This document shows, piece after piece, positions 35,767-44,399 of a stretch of DNA of 64,000 nucleotides (position 1 is its first letter; each line of letters begins with the position of its first letter). The DNA comes from Streptomyces yatensis (lineage in GTDB: Bacteria > Actinomycetota > Actinomycetes > Streptomycetales > Streptomycetaceae). Under the pieces are notes generated by a model that had not been told where the DNA came from, searched no databases, and was given only the letters and a program-made list of their open reading frames with translations. The DNA is taken from the NCBI RefSeq assembly GCF_018069625.1, contig NZ_CP072941.1, positions 3,348,001 to 3,412,000 of the forward strand, written 5' to 3'. The translations under genes were made by a program, and so were the position numbers.

Positions 35767-37448
35767 CAGGCGCCGCTGCCGTTCGTGTCGAGGAGCTTCG
35801 CGTACCAGTCGCGGAGCCGGTCGCCGCCACCGCCGCGCCAGTCGCTGATGGCCCGCTGGGCGTCCTTGATCGACTTACGGCCGCGGGTGACGTCCTTGGC
35901 GAGGTCCTCGAAGGGCGTGTAGAGCGAGGCGTAGCGGTTGGGCTCCTGGATCTGCATCCCGTAGAAGAGCGGCTTCCTGGCGAACTTGCCCATCCGCTGC
36001 ATCCAGCCGCAGTAGTCCTCGACCATCTTCGGAAAGTCCGGATAGGCGACGCTGGCCTGGGGGGAGGCGATGAAGCGGTAGGTGTCCTGGACGTCCCGGA
36101 CGCCCGTGGCGTTCTTGACCGGCACCCCCTTCTTCATGTCGTGGTGCACGCCTTCGACGCCGTAGTCGATGAGGCGCTGTTCCTTGGTGCCGAAGGGCGC
36201 GGCGATGAAGTTCGCGAGGGCGAGGATTTCCTCGATCTCGTCCCTGGAGAGGCTCTTGTTGAGGAAGGACCAGATCTGGGCGGGCGCGTCCAGATAGATG
36301 ACCGGGTCGCCGCCGTCGGGGCCGAACCAGTCCATTCCCTGGATCTTGAATGCGGGGTTCGGCCCGGCCTGTTCGAAGGTGGCGCCGTACCACTTGGCGT
36401 CGCCGTCGTTGTAGAGGAGCGTCTGGCCGGAGGTGAAGCGGGTCAGTGCGTCATTGCCCTTGCCCGCGACCGCGTCGGGGTGGACATAGCCCCCGGCGAA
36501 GAGCTTGCGGCACCATTCCAGGGCCTCGAGGTAGTTCTCGGTCTCGACCTTGTGGACCAGCTTGCCGTCCTTCTCGACCCAGTAGTACGGCTTCTCCCCC
36601 GGACAGCCGAAGAACCGCTGCGCCGACCACCACATGTCGTCGCAGGCCCATACCTTGCTCCTGGGCCGGGTGATCTCCTTGGCCAGAGCGAGGAATTCCG
36701 CCGGGCTCTTCGGGACCTGGTAGCCCTCCTCGGCGAAGATGTCCTCGCGGTAGTACGGAATGACACCGGCGAGCGGGCGGGAGGGCATCGGCAGCCCGCG
36801 GAGCTTGCCACCGAAGACGGACATCTGCCAGGCGGCGGTGGGAATGGCGGCGAGGTTCGGATATTTCTTGACCTTGTCACCGGAGAGATACGGCCCCAGG
36901 TCGGCGAATTTGGCGCCGACCGCGCCATGGATCCGCCCGCCCATCTCCCATAGCGGGATCACCACGATATCGGCGATATCGCCGGAGGCCAGGACGGCGC
37001 CGAGCTTCTCGCCGTAGGTGTTGCCGTCCTGCGGCCGCAGGCTGATCGTGGCGCCGAGCGCGTCGTTGACCGCCTTGTAGTAGGCGTTGTTCTTGGGCGG
37101 CGGGGTGCCCCACAGCGGTTCGAACATCGTGTAGCTGCCGCCGTGGCCGGGCTTGCCCTTCACGGAGGCGACCAGTGCGGCGGCGGGCGGGGCCTTGGTG
37201 TAGCCGGGGCTGGAGCCGTTGACGCTGGGGATGTCCGGGTCCGCCACCGTCGAGGCCGCATAGGTCGGCAGCAGGTTCTTCAGCTCCTTGCCGGAGGTGG
37301 TGCCGCCCTTGCCGGAGCCCTCCTCGGTGGAGCACCCGGACAGCAGCGGCGTCCCTCCCGCGACGGCCGCCGCGGCAACCGCCGTGGCGGCCAGAAAGGT
37401 TCTCCGGCTGGGAGCGGAAGTGGAGGCCGAGGCCTGGGAGTTCGACAT
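35766..37448 (-). CDS. Extracellular solute-binding lipoprotein (LplA type)
   Basis: The sugar receptor of the importer. At 560 residues it is the large LplA/YtcQ-type binding protein often paired with LplB/LplC permeases and with plant-polysaccharide enzymes. The N-terminus has twin arginines (15-16, SRRTFLAAT), a hydrophobic stretch and the lipobox LLSGC with Cys39, indicating Tat export and lipid anchoring. Aromatic-rich segments (WWSAQRFFGCPGEKPYYW) may line the sugar site. ATG 37448 follows GAAGGG. It heads the operon that ends with GH12, and a LacI operator lies 43-56 bp upstream. Confidence 0.9.
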   Translation of the reverse strand: MSNSQASASTSAPSRRTFLAATAVAAAAVAGGTPLLSGCSTEEGSGKGGTTSGKELKNLLPTYAASTVADPDIPSVNGSSPGYTKAPPAAALVASVKGKPGHGGSYTMFEPLWGTPPPKNNAYYKAVNDALGATISLRPQDGNTYGEKLGAVLASGDIADIVVIPLWEMGGRIHGAVGAKFADLGPYLSGDKVKKYPNLAAIPTAAWQMSVFGGKLRGLPMPSRPLAGVIPYYREDIFAEEGYQVPKSPAEFLALAKEITRPRSKVWACDDMWWSAQRFFGCPGEKPYYWVEKDGKLVHKVETENYLEALEWCRKLFAGGYVHPDAVAGKGNDALTRFTSGQTLLYNDGDAKWYGATFEQAGPNPAFKIQGMDWFGPDGGDPVIYLDAPAQIWSFLNKSLSRDEIEEILALANFIAAPFGTKEQRLIDYGVEGVHHDMKKGVPVKNATGVRDVQDTYRFIASPQASVAYPDFPKMVEDYCGWMQRMGKFARKPLFYGMQIQEPNRYASLYTPFEDLAKDVTRGRKSIKDAQRAISDWRGGGGDRLRDWYAKLLDTNGSGA

Positions 37449-37490
37449 GTGCGTCAACCCTTCGTGGCGTGCCCGCCGTACGATCGATGG

Positions 37491-37504
37491 TCGAAGCGCT
37501 TCGA
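37491..37504. promoter_or_regulatory. LacI-type operator O4 (importer promoter)
   Basis: Perfect TCGAAGCGCTTCGA, 43 bp upstream of the binding-protein ATG (minus strand). It should control the five-gene importer/GH42/GH12 operon. Confidence 0.85.
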
Positions 37505-37631
37505 TATTGCGCTGAGGTTAAGTCGGGGGGTGAGGTCGCGCAAGAGCGGTGTCGAAATGAGCCGTTGGGCGTCCGGCGATCGAGGATCCGGGCAATCGAG
37601 AGGTCGTCTGAGGGCGTTGCGCCGTGGAGCC

Positions 37632-37661
37632 TTGACAGGGTCGGTGTGGCGCCTTCAGCAT
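37632..37661 (+). promoter_or_regulatory. Candidate promoter of the GH3 gene
   Basis: TTGACA at 37632-37637, 18-bp spacer, CAGCAT at 37656-37661. The -10-like element abuts operator O5, so repressor binding would block initiation. Confidence 0.5.
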
Positions 37662-37674
37662 CGAAGCGCTTCGA
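37661..37674. promoter_or_regulatory. LacI-type operator O5 (GH3 promoter)
   Basis: Perfect TCGAAGCGCTTCGA, 66 bp before the GH3 ATG and 157 bp from O4. The pair frames the divergent promoter region, which could also permit looping. Confidence 0.85.
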
Positions 37675-37739
37675 ATTGATGATGCATCACCTTGTGCGGC
37701 ACGTCTTTGACGAACTGGGTGAGGAGATCGGTATCCGTG

Positions 37740-40664
37740 ATGAGTGATAACGGTGGTCTGATCACGCGTCCGCCGTTTCGCGATGCGCGGCTGCCGGTGA
37801 GGACGCGCGTGGCGGATCTGCTGGCCCGGCTCACGCTCGATGAGCGGATCGCGATGCTGCACCAGTTCGCGCCCGGGGTGGAGCGGCTCGGCCTCGCGCC
37901 CTTCCGTACCGGGCAGGAGGCGCTGCACGGTGTCGCCTGGATGGGGCCGGCGACCGTCTTTCCCCAGGCCGTCGGGCTCGGCGCGACCTGGAACCCACAG
38001 CTGGTCCGGCGCGTCGGCGAGGCGGTCGGCCGCGAGGCACGGGCCATGCGCGCACGCGATCCGCGGGTGGGCCTCAATGTGTGGTCGCCGACGGTGAATC
38101 TGCTGCGCGATCCGCGCTGGGGCCGCAACGAGGAGGGGTACGCCGAGGATCCGTGTCTCACCTCGGCCCTGGCCACGGCCTACACCCGCGGGCTGCGCGG
38201 CGACCACCCGGAGCGCTGGCGCACCGCGCCGATCCTCAAGCACTGGCTGGCGCACAACAACGAGACCGACCGGGACACCACCTCCTCCTCGGTGCGGCCA
38301 CGGATACTGCACGAATACGATCTGGCGGCCTTCCGCGGGCCCGTGCGGGCGGGTGCGGTGGCCGGGGTGATGCCCGCGTACAACCTGGTCAACGGGCGGC
38401 CCAACCACGTATCCCCGTATCTGCGCGAGCAGTTGCGCACCTGGACCGACCAGGAGCTGGTGGTCTGCTCCGACGCGGGCGCGCCGTCCAATCTGGTCGA
38501 CTCCGAGCACTACTTCGACACCCATGAGGAGGCCGTCGCCGCGGCTCTGCTGGCGGGGGTGGACAGCTTCACCGACCACGACCAGGACGCGTCGAAGACG
38601 ATCGCGCGGGTGCGGGGCGCCCTGGAGCGCGGGCTGATCGACGCGTCCACGGTGGACACGGCGGTGCGGCGGCTGCTGACGATGCGGTGTGCGCTGGGCG
38701 AGTTCGACGAGCCCGACGAGCCCGACGGGTGGGCAGGCGGTGCCTTCGACACCCCCGCCCATCGCGCACTCGCCCTGGAGGCCGCCGAACAGGCCGTCGT
38801 CCTGCTGGCCAACGACGGGCTGCTGCCGCTCTCCGAGAGCGCCGTGCGCACCCTCGCGGTCGTCGGTCCGCTCGCCGACGAGTGCAAGCTGGACTGGTAC
38901 AGCGGCAGCCTGATCCGGCGCAGTTCGCCACGGGAGGCGCTGGCCGAGCGGCTCGGCGCGGACCGGGTGGTCTTCGCGGACGGCCTGGACACCGTACGGC
39001 TGCGCACCGCGGCCGGTTGGGTGCGGGTGCCGGACGCGGCGGAGGAGGGCGGGGGTCCGGCGGACGAGGGGCCGGCGGACGAGGGCTCGGCAGAAGGCGG
39101 CTCGCTCGACCCCGCCCATGCGGCGGGCCGCACCGATCTGCCCCCGCTGACCGTCGGCGACACCCCCACCGAGCTGTCCCTGGCCGACTGGGGCGGCGGT
39201 GTGCTGACCCTGCGCGCGCCCTCCGGCCGCTATCTGACCGTGGCCGGGGACGGCTTCGTCCGCGCGGCGGCCGAGCGGCCCGGAGGCTGGGTGGTTCAGG
39301 AGACGTATCGGCTCGAAGCGCACCGCGGCGGACACCTCCTCCGGCACATGGGGACGGGCGGCTATGTCTGTGTCGCCGCGGGCGGGCTGAAGGTTGCCGA
39401 GCGTGACAGCGGCGCGGAGGGGACCGTCTTCCGGCTGGAGGTCGTCGAGCGCGGCGAGGACGCGGTGGCCCGCGCCGCGGCGCGGGCGGACGCCGTGGTG
39501 GTCGTGGCGGGCAACGATCCGCATATCGGTGGCCGGGAGACCGAGGACCGCACCACCCTCGCCCTGCCCGCCCAGCAGGAGCGGCTGTGGCGCGCGGCCC
39601 ACGCCGCCAATCCGCGGACCGCGCTGGTGCTGACGGCCGGCTATCCCTACGCGGTCGGCGAGGCGGCCGACGCACTGCCCGCGCTGCTGTGGACGGCGCA
39701 CGGCGGCCAGGCGGCGGGCACGGCGCTGGCCCGGGTGCTGTTCGGGGACGTCTCACCGGCTGGGCGGCTGCCGCAGACCTGGTACGCCTCCCACGACGAT
39801 CTGCCGGATCCGCTCGACTACGACATCATCGCCTCGCGCGCCACCTATCTGTACTTCGACGGCGCCCCGCTCTTCCCCTTCGGGCACGGCCTGTCGTACA
39901 CCGACTTCAGCTACGGCGAGCTGTCGGTGCGGCGGGAGGCGGACCTCACCGTGGAGTGCGAGGTCACCAACTCCGGTCCGTACGACGGCGACGAGGTCGT
40001 GCAGCTCTACGCGAGCGCGCCGGCCTCGCGGGTGCCGCTGCCGCACCACCGGCTGATCGCCCACCGCCGGGTGCGGCTGCGCCGGGGCGAGCGGGTGCGG
40101 CTGTTCTTCACCGTGCCGGTCGAGGACGCGCTGGGCTTCTGGGACGTGGCGCACGGCCGCTGGACCGTCGACCCGGGGACGTACGAGATCCACGCGGGCG
40201 CGTCCAGCGCGGATCTCCGCACCACCGCCACCGTCACCGTCGAGGGCCCGCCGCCCGCGCCGCGCCCGGTGCTGCGGCGCGGTCCGGAGGCCGCGGACTA
40301 CGACGCGGCGGACGGGATCGTGATGGTGGACCGCGCCAAGGTCCGCGGGGACGCGGTGGCCTGCCGTGACGGCGCGGTCGGCCGACTGCTCTTCCGCGCC
40401 TGCGACTTCGGCGCGGGCGCCACGTCGATGACCGTCGAGGCGGCGCACGACGCGGCCGGGTCCGCGGCAGGGGATGACGCGAGGGTCGAGGTGCATCTCG
40501 CCGACGGCACCACCCTGGCCACCGTCGCCGTGCCGCCCACCGGCGGCCGCTACACGTACACCACGGTCCGCGCCGCCCTGCGCACGCCGCCGACCGGCGT
40601 CCAGGATCTGCACATCACGCTGCGCGGCAATCTGAGACTGGCCCGCCTCGGCTTCTCCGGTTGA
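37740..40664 (+). CDS. Multidomain GH3 beta-glycosidase with inserted beta-trefoil and C-terminal CBM-like domain
   Basis: 974 residues without signal peptide. Order: GH3 N-domain with the nucleophile D245 (VVCSDAGAP), start of the GH3 C-domain (VVLLANDGLLPL, about 360), an acidic Gly/Glu linker (about 435-465), an inserted beta-trefoil/fascin-like module (about 478-572; LTLRAPSGRYLTVAGDG, GGYVCVAAGG), the rest of the GH3 C-domain (VVVVAGNDPHIGGRETEDRT), a fibronectin III-like domain (about 735-835) and a CBM6-like C-terminus (about 860-974). Such enzymes are beta-glucosidases or beta-xylosidases acting on imported oligosaccharides. ATG 37740 or the adjacent GTG 37737 may start it; GAGGAG lies at 37721-37726. 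It is divergent from the importer operon. Confidence 0.9.
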   Translation: MSDNGGLITRPPFRDARLPVRTRVADLLARLTLDERIAMLHQFAPGVERLGLAPFRTGQEALHGVAWMGPATVFPQAVGLGATWNPQLVRRVGEAVGREARAMRARDPRVGLNVWSPTVNLLRDPRWGRNEEGYAEDPCLTSALATAYTRGLRGDHPERWRTAPILKHWLAHNNETDRDTTSSSVRPRILHEYDLAAFRGPVRAGAVAGVMPAYNLVNGRPNHVSPYLREQLRTWTDQELVVCSDAGAPSNLVDSEHYFDTHEEAVAAALLAGVDSFTDHDQDASKTIARVRGALERGLIDASTVDTAVRRLLTMRCALGEFDEPDEPDGWAGGAFDTPAHRALALEAAEQAVVLLANDGLLPLSESAVRTLAVVGPLADECKLDWYSGSLIRRSSPREALAERLGADRVVFADGLDTVRLRTAAGWVRVPDAAEEGGGPADEGPADEGSAEGGSLDPAHAAGRTDLPPLTVGDTPTELSLADWGGGVLTLRAPSGRYLTVAGDGFVRAAAERPGGWVVQETYRLEAHRGGHLLRHMGTGGYVCVAAGGLKVAERDSGAEGTVFRLEVVERGEDAVARAAARADAVVVVAGNDPHIGGRETEDRTTLALPAQQERLWRAAHAANPRTALVLTAGYPYAVGEAADALPALLWTAHGGQAAGTALARVLFGDVSPAGRLPQTWYASHDDLPDPLDYDIIASRATYLYFDGAPLFPFGHGLSYTDFSYGELSVRREADLTVECEVTNSGPYDGDEVVQLYASAPASRVPLPHHRLIAHRRVRLRRGERVRLFFTVPVEDALGFWDVAHGRWTVDPGTYEIHAGASSADLRTTATVTVEGPPPAPRPVLRRGPEAADYDAADGIVMVDRAKVRGDAVACRDGAVGRLLFRACDFGAGATSMTVEAAHDAAGSAAGDDARVEVHLADGTTLATVAVPPTGGRYTYTTVRAALRTPPTGVQDLHITLRGNLRLARLGFSG

Positions 40665-40690
40665 GGGTTCGAGGGTCCGGAGCGGCCGAG

Positions 40691-40717
40691 GCGGGCCTTC
40701 CCCTGCGCCGGGCCCGC
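40691..40717. terminator. Weak hairpin between convergent genes
   Basis: Seven-bp stem GCGGGCC (40691-40697) with its complement at 40711-40717, in the 79-bp gap between the GH3 stop and the aldehyde dehydrogenase stop. Position suggests a terminator, but the stem is short. Confidence 0.4.
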
Positions 40718-40743
40718 GGTGGGGCGGGGCCGGGCGGGGTGGA

Positions 40744-42204
40744 TCAGAGGTCGAGGCCGGTGAGGACCATGACCCGCTCGTAGGTGTAGTCCTCCATCGC
40801 GTACCGCACGCCCTCGCGGCCGACGCCGGACCTCTTGGCGCCGCCGTACGGCATCTGGTCGGCGCGGTACGAGGGCACATCGCCGATGATCACGCCGCCG
40901 ACCTCCAGCGCGCGGTGGGCGCGGAAGGCGGTGCGCACCTCGCGGGTGAAGACGCCCGCCTGGAGGCCGTACTTGGAGTCGTTGACCGCCGCGAACGCCT
41001 CGCTCTCGTCCGCCACCTTGTGCAGGGTGAGCACCGGCCCGAAGATCTCCTCGCAGGAGAGGGTGACATCCGCGGGGACGTCCGCGAGCACGGTCGGGGC
41101 GTAGTTCGAGCCGTCGCGCGTGCCGCCGGTCAGCAGCTTCGCACCGGCCCGGACCGCCTCGTCGACCCAGGACTCCACGCGCTTGGCGGCGTCCTCGCTG
41201 ATCAGCGGTCCGACATCGGTGGCGTCGTCGTTCGGGTCGCCGGTGACCTGTCCCTCGACGGCCGCGACGATCTTCGGCACGAGCTCCTCGTAGACGGACG
41301 CGTCCGCGATCACCCGCTGCACGGAGATGCAGGACTGTCCGCCCTGGTAGTTGGAGAAGGTGCCGATGCGGGTGGCCGCCCAGTCGAGGTCGGCGTCGGA
41401 GGCGTAGTCCGACAGGACGACCGCGGCACCGTTGCCACCGAGCTCCAGGGTGCAGTGCTTGAGCGGCACCGACTCCTTGATCGCGTAGCCGACCTTCTCC
41501 GAACCGGTGAAGGAGATGACCGGCAGCCGCTCGTCCTGGACCAGCGCGGGCATCCGGTCGTTGGGCACCGTGAGGACGCTCCAGGAGCCCGCCGGGAGCT
41601 CGGTCTCGGCCAGCAGCTCACCCAGGATCAGCGCGGACAGCGGGGTCGCGGGCGCCGGCTTGAGGATGATCGGCGTACCGACCGCGATCGCCGGGGCGAC
41701 CTTGTGGGCGCTGAGGTTCAGCGGGAAGTTGAACGGCGAGATGCCGAGGACGGTGCCGCGCGGGAAGCGGCGGGTCAACGCGAGCCGCCCGGTGCCACCG
41801 GCGTCGGTGTCCAGCCGCTGGGCCTCCCCGCTGTTGAACCGGCGGGCCTCCTCGGCCGCGAACCGGAAGACGGACACGGCGCGGCCCACCTCGCCGCGCG
41901 CCCACTTGATCGGCTTGCCGTTCTCGTCCGAGATCAGCCGGGCGATCTCCTCGCTGCGCTCGGCGAGGCGGCGCGACACATGGTCCAGCGCGGCGGCCCG
42001 GACATGCGCGGGGCTCGCGGCGAACTCCTCGCGCACCGCGTCGGCCGCGGCGACGGCCTCCTCGACCTGCGCATCGGTGGGAACGCTCACCACGCCGACG
42101 CGGCGGCCGTCCCAGGGCGAGGTGACCTCGAGTGTGCTCTCGCCCGTCGCCTTGCGGCCGGCGAGCCAGAACGCATGGGTGACAGCTTCGTTTGTGTCCG
42201 GCAC
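40744..42204 (-). CDS. NAD(P)-dependent aldehyde dehydrogenase
   Basis: A 486-residue aldehyde dehydrogenase that oxidises an aldehyde to its acid. The catalytic Cys292 lies in GGQSCISVQRV and the general-base Glu in CTLELGGNGAA; cofactor binding is at GISPFNFPLN and FTGSEKVG. GGQSC instead of the GQxC of betaine/aminoaldehyde dehydrogenases, and the overall pattern, resemble the GapN/lactaldehyde/succinate-semialdehyde group. GabT lies nearby, so succinate-semialdehyde oxidation is a candidate role, but phosphonoacetaldehyde or glyceraldehyde-3-phosphate are alternatives. GTG 42204 is chosen over an upstream ATG at 42246. The PucR regulator lies just upstream in the same direction. Confidence 0.88.
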   Translation of the reverse strand: MPDTNEAVTHAFWLAGRKATGESTLEVTSPWDGRRVGVVSVPTDAQVEEAVAAADAVREEFAASPAHVRAAALDHVSRRLAERSEEIARLISDENGKPIKWARGEVGRAVSVFRFAAEEARRFNSGEAQRLDTDAGGTGRLALTRRFPRGTVLGISPFNFPLNLSAHKVAPAIAVGTPIILKPAPATPLSALILGELLAETELPAGSWSVLTVPNDRMPALVQDERLPVISFTGSEKVGYAIKESVPLKHCTLELGGNGAAVVLSDYASDADLDWAATRIGTFSNYQGGQSCISVQRVIADASVYEELVPKIVAAVEGQVTGDPNDDATDVGPLISEDAAKRVESWVDEAVRAGAKLLTGGTRDGSNYAPTVLADVPADVTLSCEEIFGPVLTLHKVADESEAFAAVNDSKYGLQAGVFTREVRTAFRAHRALEVGGVIIGDVPSYRADQMPYGGAKRSGVGREGVRYAMEDYTYERVMVLTGLDL

Positions 42205-42403
42205 AGCGGATCCCGACCCTTCTGAAGTGGTGTCTCTCCTCCCCACCGTAGGCGCGCCCGGCCCGCTCGGCGTTTGTCCGGGGCGTAGCAGTCGGGGCCG
42301 TCGGCGCTCCGCTATGGCGTGCCCGATTCGGGGAGAGCGGGAGGAGGTGACCGGGAAGGGGTGCCCAGGGCGAGACGGCCGTCTCGTGGCGGAGGCGTGC
42401 GCC

Positions 42404-44161
42404 TCAGGCCGAGGAGCCGGCGGCCGTGGCCTTGAGGGCGAGCCAGAGCTCCATACGGACGTCCGGGTCGTCCAGGGAGCGGCCCAGGATCTCCTCGACG
42501 CGGCGCATCCGGTAGCGCAGGGTGTGCCGGTGGACGCCGAGGTCGGCGGCGGCCGCGTCCCACTGGCCGTGCCGGGAGAGCCAGGCGCGCAGCGAGGCGA
42601 CCAGATCGCCCCGGCCGGTGGCGTCGTGCTCGTGCAGGGCGCGCAGCATGCCGTCGGCGAACGCCCTTACGGCGTCGTCGGCGAGCAGGGGCAGCACCGA
42701 ACCCGCCGCGACCTGCTCATGCTCGACCAGCATCCGGCCGCGGCGGCGCGCCACCGACAAGGCCTGCTCGGCCTGGCGGTAGGCGGCCGCGGCGGCGATG
42801 GGGCCCGCGGGCGCGGACAGCCCGATGACCAGCTCGTCGCCGTGGGGCGCGGCGGCGGCCGTACGGTCGCGGGGGCGGGCCTTGGTGCCGCGGCGGCTCT
42901 CGACGACCCGGGCGTGCTCGGCGCATGCCGCGACCGCCGCGCCGCCGTCGGGGGCCAGCACGATGAGCCGTTCGCCGTCGGGCACGACCAGCACCGACTC
43001 GCCGATGCGGGCCGCGGCCGCCTCCATGGTGTCGGTGAGCGTGGCGAGGGGGTCGGCCGCCTCGGTTTCCCCGGCGGCCGTGGTCGCGGTGGTGGCTTCG
43101 GCGAAGGCTTCCGGAGGGGCCTCGTCCACGCCGGGCGGCGCCGCGTGGGGCGGCTGGGCCGCGCCGCCGGACGGCACCTCGGCGACCAGCATCCGGAACG
43201 GCGCGTCGAGCAGCCCGCCGTACAGCCGCCCGGCGACCGCACGGGCATGGTCGGGCTCGCCCGCGAGCAGCATCCGCAGCACGGCGGCGCCGAGCCGCTG
43301 CTCGGCCTCCCGCAGGGCGCGGGAACGCTCGGTGGTCAAGGTCAGCAGCGCGACCGCGGAGTGCACGGCATAGCGCTCGGCGGTGCCCAGCGGCGCGCCC
43401 GTGCCGACCGCGAGCACGCCGCGGGTGGTACGGCGCCCGGTGCCCAGGGACTGGAGCTCCACCCGGTCGGCGACGGCCGTGTCCTCGGCCGGTTCCGCGC
43501 CCGCGGCCCCGGCCTCGCCGCCCCCGCCGACCACGATGCTCGCGGGGCCGGGGCGGGAGCGCAGCCGCTCGACGTCGGGGGTGAGCCGGGCGGCGCGGCG
43601 GGCGGCCCAGTCGGGGGCGGCGGCGACCACGGCGCCGGAGACGTCGTAGAGCGCGGCCCAGCCGTCGACATGGGCGGCGAGCCGGGCGAGCAGCGCGGCG
43701 GGCCCCTCGGCACCGATGGCGGCGCGAGTCAGCTCGCGCTGCGCCTCGAACCCGGCGGTCACGGCCCGGTACTGGTCGGCGGCTATCGCCGCGGAGACGG
43801 CCTTGCTGATCGCGATGAAGGGGGTGCGGCGGGGCACGCCGATCAGCGGCAGCCCCTCCTCCTTGGCCGCCGCGGCGAGCGCGGCCGGCACCTCGGCGTA
43901 CTTGACGCCGAGCGCGAAGCCGAGCCCGACCACGCCCGCGCCCACCAGCCGCCGCACATAGCGGCTCATCTCCTCCGGGTCCTCGGCCTCGATCTGCATC
44001 GCGGTGATCAGCAGCAGCTCGCCGCCCTCCATATAGGGCACGGGGTCGGCGAGCTCGCTGACATGTGCCCAGCGCACCGGCGTCTCCAGCCGGTCCTCGC
44101 CCGCGAGCACGGACAGCTTGAGACCTGGGTGGCGGACGAGTGAGGCGAGCGTGGGAGGCAT
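42404..44161 (-). CDS. PucR-family transcriptional regulator
   Basis: A 585-residue regulator. The N-terminal PucR domain (about 1-125, PPTLASLVRHPGLKLSVLAG) is followed by a long central GGDEF-like/CdaR-type domain and a C-terminal HTH_30 domain (AAAADLGVHRHTLRYRMRRV, near 545-565). PucR proteins govern purine, polyamine or GABA catabolism and usually act as ligand-responsive activators. It lies 199 nt upstream of the aldehyde dehydrogenase and downstream of the P-loop ATPase, so control of the GABA genes is likely. The sequence between about 330 and 350 is Ala/Thr/Glu low complexity. A tandem-repeat array precedes its start. Confidence 0.9.
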   Translation of the reverse strand: MPPTLASLVRHPGLKLSVLAGEDRLETPVRWAHVSELADPVPYMEGGELLLITAMQIEAEDPEEMSRYVRRLVGAGVVGLGFALGVKYAEVPAALAAAAKEEGLPLIGVPRRTPFIAISKAVSAAIAADQYRAVTAGFEAQRELTRAAIGAEGPAALLARLAAHVDGWAALYDVSGAVVAAAPDWAARRAARLTPDVERLRSRPGPASIVVGGGGEAGAAGAEPAEDTAVADRVELQSLGTGRRTTRGVLAVGTGAPLGTAERYAVHSAVALLTLTTERSRALREAEQRLGAAVLRMLLAGEPDHARAVAGRLYGGLLDAPFRMLVAEVPSGGAAQPPHAAPPGVDEAPPEAFAEATTATTAAGETEAADPLATLTDTMEAAAARIGESVLVVPDGERLIVLAPDGGAAVAACAEHARVVESRRGTKARPRDRTAAAAPHGDELVIGLSAPAGPIAAAAAYRQAEQALSVARRRGRMLVEHEQVAAGSVLPLLADDAVRAFADGMLRALHEHDATGRGDLVASLRAWLSRHGQWDAAAADLGVHRHTLRYRMRRVEEILGRSLDDPDVRMELWLALKATAAGSSA

Positions 44162-44288
44162 GGCACCTTCGATGCGAATGCGACGACTTCACCGCCCCGT
44201 ATGAACGGCTACTGCCGATTCTGCCTCAATGGACGAATACGTGGAATTGACGGCCTGATTTGGCCACCAGTCTGGCCGTGACGCTGCG

Positions 44289-44360
44289 GTCGCCCCGTCG
44301 CTTTGAGTCGCCCCGTCGCTTTGAGTCGCCCCGTCGCTTTGAGTCGCCCCGTCACGTTGA
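44289..44360. repeat. Four tandem 18-bp repeats
   Basis: The unit GTCGCCCCGTCGCTTTGA occurs three times identically (44289-44306, 44307-44324, 44325-44342) and once with changes (44343-44360, ending GTCACGTTGA). It lies in the 238-bp gap between the P-loop ATPase stop and the PucR start, both on the minus strand, so it is upstream of the PucR gene. Near-identity of copies suggests recent slippage. No spacers, so not CRISPR. Confidence 0.9.
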
Positions 44361-44399
44361 ACGGGGCAACCGCGGCAGAACATCTGGGGCGTGGGTCGG

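Noticed and set aside
29672..40743. Part of an antibiotic biosynthetic cluster
   Set aside because: Only sugar-utilisation genes, importer and regulator are present; no biosynthetic core enzymes were seen.
44289..44360. Possible CRISPR array
   Set aside because: Units are directly adjacent with no spacers, only 18 bp long, and there are no cas genes in the window.
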